Origin: JAFGIT01 sp016929465 [NCBI: Candidatus Coatesbacteria bacterium]
Lineage (GTDB): Bacteria > B130-G9
Assembly: GCA_016929465.1 (NCBI GenBank)
Contig: JAFGIT010000052.1
Location: forward strand, 1 to 13,151
Reading direction: 5' to 3'
Length of the DNA stretch: 13,151 bases
The translations under genes were made by a program, and so were the position numbers. Below are positions 7,901-13,151 of the stretch, in pieces. Position 1 is the first letter of the stretch, and each line of letters opens with the position of its first letter. The notes beneath the pieces are model-generated. The model did no database searches. It was not told where the DNA came from and worked only from the letters and a program-made list of their open reading frames with translations.

Positions 7901-9314
7901 TGCCGCCATTTATGCCGGTTGCGCCGATGAGGATATCTCCGCGACCGTCACGCTGTATATCGCCAGTTATATCGACTGAAGTTCCCGCCTGTCCCCAGTT
8001 CAAATATCCGAGGAATGAAGCGTCCGAGTCTTCCAGACTGACATTCTGAGACCACCCGGTTGACTTCCCAAAGATGAGATATGCCTGCCCACCGTATGAA
8101 GCGCCGTCTCCATTGTACGAAGCCCCGATCATTAGGTCGTCGATGTTGTCACCGTTGACGTCACCCTCGCTTGCGAGGGCGCACCCGGCCATATTGTATA
8201 TGCCCTCGCCGAGATACGACGCGTCCGCATCGGCGAGGCTATTCCCCATCTCCCAACCGGATGATTTGCCGAAGATCACATACGCCTTACCCGAATAAAA
8301 TCCCGAATCTCCATTGTATTGTGAGCCTATGACGAAATCATCGAAGCCATCGTCGTTCAGGTCGCCGCCGCCCGAGAGCTTCATGCCCGCGTAGTCGCCG
8401 CTGTTTTCACCGATGTAGGAAGCATCGGATTCGGATAAACTCGCATCCTTGGTCCAGCCGAAGTCCTTGCCGAGTATCAGGTAAACCTGACCTGCACCCG
8501 TATCAACCTCTTCGTTGTAGATGTCCGAAATTGTGAAATCATCGAAACCATCATTGTTGACGTCGCCGGCGCCGCAGACCGTGTACCCAGCTCCTTGTTC
8601 ACCTGCTCCGATAAAAGATGCGTCCGAGTCCGCCAGACTCGTATCCATCGTCCAACCGCCATATTTACCGAAGATGAGAAATGCGTAGCCCGGATTACTG
8701 AAGCTCGGTGCACCGATGACTATGTCGTCGAGGCCATCCCCATTGACATCACCCGCTCCAGAGACCGAGAAGCCAGCGTAATCCGTTTCTGCGATTCCGA
8801 TGAATGAGGCATCGACATGCGCGAGACTCGTGTCCATCGCCCAGCCATGGGCCTTACCCAGAATTAGATAGGCTTGTCCGGCGTCATCGGAGCCTTCGTC
8901 GTTGTACGCAGCGCCGATCAAGAAGTCATCGTAGCCATCGCCGTTGACATCACCCGCTCCGGCGATGCATTGCCCGGCCCTATCACCTTCTTTCTCACCA
9001 ATGAACGAAGCCTCCGCAGTCGCTATGCTGGCGCTAGTCACCCATCCGCTTTCCCTGCCGAAGATGAGGTAGGCCTGGCCGGCCACATTACCTCCCTCGT
9101 CGTTGTAAGGCGCCCCAACTGCGAAATCCTCGAAGCCATCACCGTTGACGTCGCCGACTCCGACGGCGGACGCGCCCAGGTTGTCGCCACTCACCTCCGC
9201 AACGAATGAGCCGTCTGAGTCTTCGAGACTCATGTCCTTTGTGAAGTCACCACGCGCAGTGCCAAAAGACAGAAGCGCAATGATGACGATTGCCAATAGG
9301 AATGCCCTTGTCAT
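1929..9314 (-). CDS. giant exported FG-GAP / Ig-like repeat protein
   Basis: A 2461-residue secreted or surface protein. I chose the ATG at 9314 over an upstream in-frame TTG (9344): AGGGAGG sits 8 bases before it, and it places a clean signal peptide (MTRAFLLAIVIIALLSFGTARG) at the N-terminus. Residues about 25-485 hold seven FG-GAP repeats of about 66 residues, each opening with a SL.DSDASFIG-like phrase and carrying a DVNGDGxxD Ca-binding loop (first Asp at 55). The loop is degraded in the seventh copy (DIQRDGRGD). Seven copies fit one closed integrin-alpha-like propeller. After a linker domain, about residues 584-2100 hold some fifteen Ig-like (OmpL47-like) repeats of about 100 residues with the pattern DxxSGV, LWxxxNGGxWxDSG, YxFYTIAxDxAGNxE, PxSS. 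Next is an ASH/choice-of-anchor-D-like domain (about 2100-2203) and two related C-terminal modules. No LPXTG, dockerin or transmembrane anchor is seen. A role in adhesion, matrix or ligand binding is inferred; no catalytic motif is visible. Confidence 0.93.
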   Translation of the reverse strand: MTRAFLLAIVIIALLSFGTARGDFTKDMSLEDSDGSFVAEVSGDNLGASAVGVGDVNGDGFEDFAVGAPYNDEGGNVAGQAYLIFGRESGWVTSASIATAEASFIGEKEGDRAGQCIAGAGDVNGDGYDDFLIGAAYNDEGSDDAGQAYLILGKAHGWAMDTSLAHVDASFIGIAETDYAGFSVSGAGDVNGDGLDDIVIGAPSFSNPGYAFLIFGKYGGWTMDTSLADSDASFIGAGEQGAGYTVCGAGDVNNDGFDDFTISDIYNEEVDTGAGQVYLILGKDFGWTKDASLSESDASYIGENSGDYAGMKLSGGGDLNDDGFDDFVIGSQYNGDSGFYSGKAYVIFGKSSGWEMGNSLADADASYLGEGIYNMAGCALASEGDVNGDNIDDLMIGASYNGDGASYGGQAYLIFGKSTGWSQNVSLEDSDASFLGYLNWGQAGTSVDITGDIQRDGRGDILIGATGINGGTVYLVFGEGGGPELSDHAYTPSYGRTDVDFTFSVHHKNKAGLPPETIEIYVNGTAHNMTFDSGTTDDGTYTWTGRIPEDGVAQYHFEATDSYGRAGRHPASGELDGPIVYDDYVPPTSYCTAPQRSTSSSIVVDYASDDDHAGVKLVTLYYRFNGGGFMESEYSSSNPAGSFSVELTHDNGVYGFYTIAQDNADNVEDPPGSPDSSTIYDNIAPMSSADAGIALYWNAVPIAVDFTAGDGLSGVDRTTLWSSFEGGSWSDSGLTRSGEAGSYNFMAPSGEGGYRFYTISVDMNGNVEKPPASADCNVIYDITDPQSSCACVGNTNKSTVQVDYSASDNYEVDDVSLWYSFNGGSWIDTGQTISSDAGSFTFAFNKGDGIYRFYSISRDLAGNEEDAPSVGDASVVFDQKMPESSCWTADYANSVPFTVQFTASDSGSGVYRTHLYYRYSGQSLWQNSFVAKSGQYGTFSLDPIDITPQFGDGEYEVMTRATDLASNQEAPPEGADDVIVLDRTPPVSSCHVNSTATSAATIDVEFSASDALTGVTLVQLFVSRNDSPWMNTGLQSSQSSGELTYDFAGLDGTFQFVTAAYDRAGNVEELTQMRACSLRRDTGLPVSTSTSPELSNDLSFEVAFEVMDEVSGAQGVELYVRFSTRVETPNSDDWEFTGLYASGAAGSIMYTPPYGIGIYEFFTIARDNSGNLEPMKVSADCVTDYNPGYVITHCFEDTGVAEDIVVLQYEADVGEVPLDHVELWYKHSSDGVTWLGEWSDSGLDSAAEGGALIFPAADGDGRYRFCTVGINEEALIEPFPKDYDFETGVDTTVPESTVWGPTLSGSSPVTLFYEASDAEGDGLFCSDVEWVEIWYSLGEEAVSYDRLHVAPAASVSGSIQFLPPQEGIYEIWSIAIDSLGNEEEAPETADLVLTLDLSSPISSASCAEYGTGFPVEVNYTADDDWSEVESVRLWVRYGTGSWEDSGMADLGGTGTFYYVPVVEREGTYQFYTTATDGAGHSEASSETPDVQTIIDWTAPQTSCDSPPYSNTHSILLSYTAGDAVSGVSEVSAWILTSGVWQDTGQTGPADGSVIEVDVSAWGEGTFGFCTRGVDNAGNRELLPGVAPTATIYDKTKPTSAAGLPSGGIYANKTPVSVPYTAHDARSGLDRIELWFRFGGGDWESSGNYVDISGSPVSTEGSFEFTPESGEGIYEFATRAADMAGNLKELPEEADGGSLTYDRTAPNSAVSYADYYASGFPLILQFVASDSHSDVASVSLFVSINGSQFSDSGLVEVGETGDFVYTPDVISDGVYRFYSIATDGTGNVEAAPDAADAVVVFDLIAPVSVADISADYSNSFPIQVSYTADDALSGLASVTLWVSYNGGTFTDSGLSSGDAAGTFDYSPASNADGTYEFYTRASDCAGNVEEAPAGADGSIVIDRARPNSSCSIADSLTNRFPIQVEFTSSDASSGVKTLEVYYRYNRGTWALAENYEQSSGTLQFTPKTKLDGYYEFFTKAYDKASNAESTGGADDSITVDTTPPASSAIAPSITRDSVFVVSFSASDDGSGVEETSLWYQHNGGEWLDYGAAKTGTVGQFDFDCPAGQGTYKLYTISTDIAGNTELPPAVEDGRTEYKIPAPDISTDKSEIDFDDVEVGDESSRSLWIANVGNADLTVGHIVTDDTAFTPSYEGSLPMVLSSGEDLEIKVVFAPDTEGIFEAELTIESDDPDTASLCIGLSGEGKEVAGEFVVEVSINAAEYSRGDTLEMDIGILNTDEPAKVDLYLVLTYDLGGPEERHWSASMTEACWADGISPVLSAYQVDTDFELEMQWWSSLLPCCKPMVTKSGEYMVRMVAFEEGTFQPISNISTAAFIFDGEPFLSVSTDKDTYTQGVDSLTISLQADLPICLIADVCVVLLTPSGEFWTPAGFGECVWVEGVMPIVSGMEFERGYSFSGPAFTAETLTSPPFDETGSYMLFAAFTETGKSTSYSDVGTAIFTME

Positions 9315-9322
9315 GCCCCGGT

Positions 9323-9329
9323 CCTCCCT
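9323..9329 (-). promoter_or_regulatory. Shine-Dalgarno that sets the start of the giant protein
   Basis: On the - strand AGGGAGG lies 8 bases before the ATG at 9314. This near-consensus site, together with the signal peptide that begins there, favours that ATG over the in-frame TTG 30 bases upstream. Confidence 0.8.
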
Positions 9330-9617
9330 GTAGTTGTGCAGCAATGCCTAAAAGAGGAAGTGCCAGGCCTTTCCAAGCGGCCGGAACATTAAGGGGCGGC
9401 TCCGACCAGGAAGGCATCGCCGCAACTGCCGAAAATGTATTGGATTGTTGGCTCTTCTTTTAGCATGAATTAGGCCGATTATCATCGATTTTGTGCGCTT
9501 AATTTTCGCTTTTTGGCAAAAGAAATCCCGCCGACGCTCGAGATTGACCGCTATGAGCCGAATTGAGCGGTTATGCACATTTACTTCGCTTATTGCGTTG
9601 CGGCTTTATTTCCTAGT

Positions 9618-9670
9618 TTTGTACCTTTTCGTCCAATTAGGGGACAATTGATTGTCCGAAAAGGTACAAA
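9618..9670. repeat. perfect 14-bp inverted repeat with nested hairpin
   Basis: TTTGTACCTTTTCG (9618-9631) and its exact reverse complement CGAAAAGGTACAAA (9657-9670) flank a 25-base centre. Inside, GGACAA-TTGA-TTGTCC (9642-9657) forms a second hairpin that shares one base with the right arm. The element is symmetric, AT-rich and outside any gene. It could be a small non-autonomous or REP-type mobile element, the folded end of a transcript or a large operator. No flanking direct duplication is obvious, and no second copy exists in the window. Confidence 0.6.
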
Positions 9671-9811
9671 TCCTGGACACAGAGTGAATGACTAGGTGGA
9701 TAGCCCTTAAACTGGCTCTGAATGACCCTTAACGAACCTCCGGAGACGTCCCATAATCCATAATCTTCCCCTGATCCGCATTCAATAGGGCGATGTACCA
9801 GTCCAGAAGTC

Positions 9812-9841
9812 TTCCCACCGACGATTGAATTCTTCTATAAC
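9812..9841 (+). promoter_or_regulatory. candidate promoter of the R-M operon
   Basis: TTCCCA (9812-9817, 4 of 6 matches to the -35 box) is separated by 18 bases from TATAAC (9836-9841, 5 of 6 matches to the -10 box). This would give a leader of about 110 bases before the restriction gene, long enough for regulation. Support is by motif match only. Confidence 0.3.
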
Positions 9842-9956
9842 TAGAGGTTGGGGAAATGTAATATGCTGAGACGAGATTTGGGCATAGTTTGCATTTGTGA
9901 CTGCTTTGGCCGTTCAAGGCGCGGAATGCCTTCTGAAATCAAATGGGATATAGAGC

Positions 9957-10775
9957 ATGCGTGAAGTCGAGACGGAGAATTCTATACGACAGATAGTGAG
10001 AAGCTCAGTGGAGTCTTATGCTTCTGGATTCGAGGCCAGGCATTTGGCCGAGGCCGATGATCCGGACGGCACGATAAACATGAAGATCCATAATGTATTT
10101 ATCGCCGCCCTCGGAAAGGACATTCAATACTACACTGCTCTTGTCAGGTCGCTGGATAGCTCACTTGGGAACCTACTCGAGAGAATGGCAATCAATATCG
10201 CCAAGCTGTTCTATGAAGTGCATCAGAGTGTGGAGGGGCCGCTCTATTCCAGCCAGACGAAGATCATCGCGGAACTGCTTGAAGGCTACAAGAACAGGAA
10301 CAATCCTCTGAAGCCCAGCATTGACCACTATCGAAGGCTAAGAGATATGGAGCCAGAAAGCGGAGCGGGGATCAAAACTCATGTGAGTGACTACTATCTG
10401 ATAGACCCGGAGACTCAGAGACACTATCTGATTGAGCTGAAAATAGGTGGGGACCTGGATAATAAGAAGGCTCGGGCGGAGAAGGAAGCCATCTTCGAGC
10501 AATACGCGATACTATCCAATCTACTTGGGAATGAGGCGGACATTCGCTGCTTTTTTGCCACCGCCTATAACCGATTTGGCGAGGGCAAGGAGTGGAATCA
10601 GACCCGAGTCTTGCAGTTTTTCGCAAGAGAGGAACTTCTCATCGGAAGGGACTTCTGGGATTTTGTTTGCTGTGCCCGAGGAGGATATGAGATAGTGATC
10701 GACGAATACAGCGCCTCCGCCCATTTGATAATGAAAGCCCTGGAGAGCATTAAAGGCAGATATTTGCATGATTGA
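9957..10775 (+). CDS. type II restriction endonuclease, PD-(D/E)XK fold (possibly TdeIII-like)
   Basis: A 272-residue cytoplasmic nuclease that should cleave unmodified DNA at the site protected by the adjacent methyltransferase. The catalytic core is visible as S-D145-Y-Y-L-I-D150-P, then L-I-E160-L-K162-I-G-G: an acidic residue on one strand followed by the ELK triad motif of the PD-(D/E)XK superfamily. The segment after it (DLDNKKARAEKEA) is strongly basic and acidic and probably helical. The N-terminal third (MKIHNVFIAALGKDIQYY and SSLGNLLERMAINIAK) looks helical and may bind DNA or dimerise. From memory the pattern recalls the TdeIII group (GGNCC specificity), but I hold that assignment weakly. 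The end overlaps the methyltransferase start by 8 bases, the strongest contextual support. Length is normal for a type II enzyme, and no frameshift or missing motif is seen. The Shine-Dalgarno is weak. Confidence 0.82.
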   Translation: MREVETENSIRQIVRSSVESYASGFEARHLAEADDPDGTINMKIHNVFIAALGKDIQYYTALVRSLDSSLGNLLERMAINIAKLFYEVHQSVEGPLYSSQTKIIAELLEGYKNRNNPLKPSIDHYRRLRDMEPESGAGIKTHVSDYYLIDPETQRHYLIELKIGGDLDNKKARAEKEAIFEQYAILSNLLGNEADIRCFFATAYNRFGEGKEWNQTRVLQFFAREELLIGRDFWDFVCCARGGYEIVIDEYSASAHLIMKALESIKGRYLHD

Positions 10776-11514
10776 TAGGTTTCAGATTTACAATCAGGAC
10801 GCCCTGGAGACCCTAAGGCAGATTCCCGACAAATCGATCGATTTCGTCCTTACAGACCCGCCGTACAACCTGAGTCAATACTCCACTGGAAACATGAAGT
10901 TTGACTGGAGAGCGGATGTGAACAATGACCTGGCGGAGTGGGACCGTGATTTCGATCCCGCTGACTTGAAGGATGAATTCATCAGGATACTCAAGCCGAC
11001 CGGGAACATCTTCGCATTTTGCTCCTATAACCTGATCGGGAGATGGCATGAGATATATGACCCGATCTTTGACACGTTCCAATTCTTCGTCTGGCACAAG
11101 AGCAATCCCATCCCGAAATTCAGGAAGGCCGGCTTCTTGAATAGCTGCGAGTTGATCGTTTGCATGTGGAACAAGGGACACACCTGGAATTTCGGCAAGC
11201 AGAATGAGATGCACAATTTCTTTGAGTGTCCAATATGCATGGGGCCGGAGCGGCTTCAGGATCCGAAGCATCCCACGCAGAAGCCGCTGAGATTATTGAA
11301 ACACCTTACCGGCATCGCATCCAACGAGGGTGATACAATCCTCGATCCATTCATGGGTGTTGGCTCGACAGGGGTCGCCGCATTGGAAATGGACAGGAAG
11401 TTCGTGGGCATCGAGATCGAAAGGGAATACTTCGATGCCGCCAAGAAGAGGCTGCAGAGTGTCCAGCCTGACATCTTCTCGATCCAGAATAGAGCCGCTG
11501 CGCTAATCAGCTAG
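10768..11514 (+). CDS. DNA methyltransferase, beta-class N6-adenine/N4-cytosine (R-M partner)
   Basis: A 248-residue S-adenosylmethionine-dependent methyltransferase that protects the recognition site of the neighbouring nuclease. Catalytic motif IV is D30-P-P-Y-N-L-S near the N-terminus. HPTQKP (from H168) followed by DPFMGVGSTG (F195 to G202) gives the SAM-binding motif I near the C-terminus. The order IV, then X/I, is the beta class. DPPY is typical of N6-adenine methylation but also occurs in N4-cytosine enzymes, so the base is unresolved. Between them, CPIC within NFFECPICMGPERL is a small Cys pair, perhaps structural. The target-recognition part lies about residues 45-160. The ATG at 10768 lies within the end of the restriction gene, with a weak AAAGG 11 bases upstream, so translation is probably coupled. 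The gene looks complete. Confidence 0.93.
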   Translation: MIDRFQIYNQDALETLRQIPDKSIDFVLTDPPYNLSQYSTGNMKFDWRADVNNDLAEWDRDFDPADLKDEFIRILKPTGNIFAFCSYNLIGRWHEIYDPIFDTFQFFVWHKSNPIPKFRKAGFLNSCELIVCMWNKGHTWNFGKQNEMHNFFECPICMGPERLQDPKHPTQKPLRLLKHLTGIASNEGDTILDPFMGVGSTGVAALEMDRKFVGIEIEREYFDAAKKRLQSVQPDIFSIQNRAAALIS

Positions 11515-11564
11515 TCCGTCCCGGCGGTCCCCAACGCCACGCCCTCATATCTACCCAGACAACA

Positions 11565-13049
11565 TCAAATATGCGCCTCGAAGAACTTCCTGAAATGGAA
11601 ACCGTATATCGCGAGCGTCAAAGCGAGCGGAATCAGGCGAGGCCGCCGGAAGAGCGTCCAGAAGAAAAGGTGCCAATAATGCAGCCGCTCCTTGCCGAGA
11701 ATGCCCAACAAGATGACGGACTTCGGCACAGCCTGCAGATGACTTATCTTCAAACGCGCGGCCTTGCTCCTTCGAGGTCTATGTTCCTTCAAGAATCTCC
11801 GCACCCGCTCATAATATGCCGATGACGCATAAATCCGCCGAACGATCTTCTTATAGCCCTCTATCAGAGTGCTACGGTCCATCCGGGGCACGAAATTCAT
11901 CGACAAGACTGTGCTATCGCCGTCAAATTCATCGAGCAGCCGGCCCTCGTTCTCGAGCCGCTGATAGAGCTTCGTGTCGCGGGGTGCATTCAAAAGGCCG
12001 ACCATCGCACTGACGATCCCAGAATCCTGAATGAAGGTGCTTATCCTCTCGAAGATCGTGGGCGGATCGCTGTCGAAGCCCACGATGAAGCCCGCCATCA
12101 CCCTCAGGCCCGCACTTTGGATCTTCTTCACGCTCAAAAGAAGATCCCTGTTCGCGTTCTGCATTTTGTTGCATTCGGTCAGGGAATTGTCGTGCGTCGT
12201 CTCGATGCCAATGAAGACCGCGCTGAAATTAGCGTGTATCATCTGCTCCATCAACTCGTCATTGTCGGCGATGTCGATCGAGACTTCCGTCAGGAAATTG
12301 AATGGACGCTTCCTTTCTTCAGACCAGTCGATTATGGCCGGTAATACAGAGCCCAATAGTTTGTTGCTATTTCCGATAAAATTGTCGTCAACGATAAATA
12401 CGTCCCCGCGCCACCCCCGAGCGTAGAGCGCGTCGAGCTCCGAGACCATCTGCTCCTTGCTCTTGGTCCGGACTTTCCGGCCATAGAGCAGAGAGATATC
12501 GCAGAATTCGCAATCGAAAGGACAGCCACGAGAATATTGAAGGTTCATCGTCGCATATTTCTTCAGGTCCACCAGTTCCCAGAGCGGGATGGGCGTCGCG
12601 GCCAACTTCAAGTATTCGGAAGATGTATATATCGGCTTCGCCTCGCCTCGCTCCAAATCACTTAGGAAAGGAGGAAGAGTGACCTCAGCCTCATTCAGGA
12701 CAAGGTAATCAACGTCCTCCCGAAAATCCTCATACTCGACGGTGAACAAGGGCCCGCCCGCAACCGTCTTGACGCCCGCTCTCTTGCACCTTGCGATGAC
12801 CTCTTTTGCAGATGGCTTCTGAATCGACATCGCGCTTATGAAGACCAGCTCTGCCCACTTGAGATCACTCTCCTTAAGCCTGGTCACGTTCAGGTCAACC
12901 AGCCTCTTCTCCCAATGCTCGGGGAGCATAGCGGCAACCGTCAGAAGGCCCAGGGGTGGCTGAGCCGCCTTCCTTGAAATGAATTTAAGTGCGTGTTTGA
13001 AGCCCCAGAACGTGTCCGGGCACTCGGGATAGATTAGCAATACTCTCAT
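11565..13049 (-). CDS. B12-binding radical SAM protein with DUF4070-like C-terminus
   Basis: A 494-residue class B-type radical SAM enzyme. Residues about 1-140 form a cobalamin-binding Rossmann domain (start MRVLLIYPECPDTFWGF, with QPPLGLLTVAAMLP next). It lacks the DxHxxG lower-ligand motif, as is usual for this class. The radical SAM core holds the 4Fe-4S motif C176-P-F-D-C180-E-F-C183 in the frame YSRGCPFDCEFCD. The tail (HYWHLFFWTLFRRPRL and PLALTLAIYGFHF) matches the DUF4070 region of the family that includes hopanoid C2-methylase HpnP. Methylation of an unactivated carbon in a lipid or other small molecule is therefore plausible, but the substrate cannot be read from sequence and no hopanoid gene is present. 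The start has AAGGA 9 bases upstream and overlaps the stop of an upstream gene (TAATG), which points to an operon. It converges on the methyltransferase gene with a 50-base gap that has no clear terminator. Confidence 0.92.
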   Translation of the reverse strand: MRVLLIYPECPDTFWGFKHALKFISRKAAQPPLGLLTVAAMLPEHWEKRLVDLNVTRLKESDLKWAELVFISAMSIQKPSAKEVIARCKRAGVKTVAGGPLFTVEYEDFREDVDYLVLNEAEVTLPPFLSDLERGEAKPIYTSSEYLKLAATPIPLWELVDLKKYATMNLQYSRGCPFDCEFCDISLLYGRKVRTKSKEQMVSELDALYARGWRGDVFIVDDNFIGNSNKLLGSVLPAIIDWSEERKRPFNFLTEVSIDIADNDELMEQMIHANFSAVFIGIETTHDNSLTECNKMQNANRDLLLSVKKIQSAGLRVMAGFIVGFDSDPPTIFERISTFIQDSGIVSAMVGLLNAPRDTKLYQRLENEGRLLDEFDGDSTVLSMNFVPRMDRSTLIEGYKKIVRRIYASSAYYERVRRFLKEHRPRRSKAARLKISHLQAVPKSVILLGILGKERLHYWHLFFWTLFRRPRLIPLALTLAIYGFHFRKFFEAHI

Positions 13050-13151
13050 TATCTCTTTTCCTTATGATCTTTATGGAGGATTCCATTCAATAAAAAGTCT
13101 GTAATAGCGTCGATGGGCGGGCCGCCTTGGTTCCGCCTCTGTCCAAGCACC
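13049..13151 (-). CDS. C-terminal end of an upstream gene, coupled to the radical SAM gene (partial)
   Basis: On the - strand one frame stays open from the window edge for 33 codons and ends in TAA at 13051-13049, sharing its last A with the radical SAM ATG (TAATG). Visible residues include GQRRNQGGPPIDAITDFLLNG and a Lys-rich tail KDHKEKR. The 1-base overlap and the Shine-Dalgarno lying inside this frame are typical of translationally coupled operon genes. A second frame is also open to a TAA about 25 bases earlier, so the choice is not certain. The family is not recognisable from so short a tail. Confidence 0.42.
   Translation of the reverse strand, partial: VLGQRRNQGGPPIDAITDFLLNGILHKDHKEKR
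13059..13063 (-). promoter_or_regulatory. Shine-Dalgarno of the radical SAM gene
   Basis: AAGGA on the - strand lies 9 bases before the ATG at 13049, within the end of the preceding open frame. It supports this start and the coupling of the two genes. Confidence 0.6.

Larger units (their letters stand above)
9315..9956. other. divergent intergenic region between the giant gene and the R-M operon
   Basis: This stretch of 642 bases has no convincing gene. It must hold the promoters of two divergent units. The left part (about 9440-9620) is AT-richer than the flanking genes. The centre carries the perfect inverted repeat described separately. The right part contains minor short repeats: TGAATGAC at 9685 and 9719, CCCTTAA at 9704 and 9726, and a tandem CCATAAT at 9751. 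No tRNA, no transposase remnant and no controller-protein gene were recognised. Confidence 0.6.

Noticed and set aside
3000-9200. Many + strand ORFs opposite the giant gene, some over 100 codons
   Set aside because: Shadow frames of a repetitive gene: Arg/Ser/Pro-rich products, no domain signatures, and they overlap a clearly coding frame.
1929-9314. CRISPR or DNA-level tandem repeat
   Set aside because: The repeats are protein-level domains with diverged DNA; there is no constant repeat with regular spacers.
9314-9344. TTG at 9344 as the start of the giant protein
   Set aside because: It would put ten polar residues before the signal peptide, while the ATG at 9314 has a strong AGGGAGG at good spacing.
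9345-9480. Possible sigma54 promoter (TGGCAC on the - strand) before the giant gene
   Set aside because: The following TTGC is 15 bases away instead of about 5, so the -24/-12 spacing fails.
9348-9578. 76-codon - strand ORF just before the giant gene
   Set aside because: GTG start without Shine-Dalgarno, highly basic low-information product, and it lies in the expected promoter and leader region of the giant gene.
9685-9732. Short repeats TGAATGAC and CCCTTAA as iterons or C-boxes
   Set aside because: Only two copies each, unequal spacing, no symmetry and no controller gene; chance is sufficient.
9729-9917. 62-codon - strand ORF in the intergenic region
   Set aside because: TTG start, no Shine-Dalgarno and no recognised family. 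The tail looks slightly protein-like and could be a gene remnant, but the support is too weak.

Overview
The window looks like a piece of an uncultured, Gram-negative-type bacterial genome, moderately GC-rich. A PilZ-type c-di-GMP receptor points to Bacteria rather than Archaea. The very large secreted FG-GAP/Ig-like repeat protein and the B12-dependent radical SAM protein are common in sediment and groundwater candidate phyla and Planctomycetes-like genomes. No marker gene is present, so I cannot place it further.

Layout from left to right. Bases 1-261 are non-coding, with two adjacent palindromes that resemble a REP/BIME element and a sigma70-like promoter. This leads into a + strand pair: a family 2 glycosyltransferase (262-978) and a PilZ protein (983-1675), 4 bases apart. 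Behind them lies a possible broken small membrane-protein gene (1698-1866, one frameshift) and a strong hairpin (1871-1906) in the convergent gap.

More than half of the window (1929-9314, - strand) is one gene for a 2461-residue exported protein. It has a signal peptide, a predicted seven-bladed FG-GAP propeller with Ca-binding loops, about fifteen Ig-like repeats of about 100 residues, an ASH/choice-of-anchor-D-like domain and a duplicated C-terminal module. The annotated start is the internal ATG at 9314, which has a strong Shine-Dalgarno.

A 642-base divergent intergenic region (9315-9956) follows. It contains a perfect 14-bp inverted repeat with a nested hairpin. Then comes a + strand type II restriction-modification pair in R-then-M order, overlapping by 8 bases (9957-11514). 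Converging on it is a - strand B12-binding radical SAM gene (11565-13049). Its start codon overlaps the stop of a further gene that runs off the right edge, so these two probably form an operon.

The glycosyltransferase and PilZ protein probably act in c-di-GMP-linked surface polysaccharide or glycoconjugate synthesis. The giant protein is an extracellular or surface adhesin or matrix candidate. The R-M pair is a self-contained defence module. No CRISPR array, tRNA, rRNA or transposase gene was seen. The less ordinary items are the two palindromic elements, the frameshifted small ORF and the architecture of the giant protein; I did not find clear evidence for an entirely new system.
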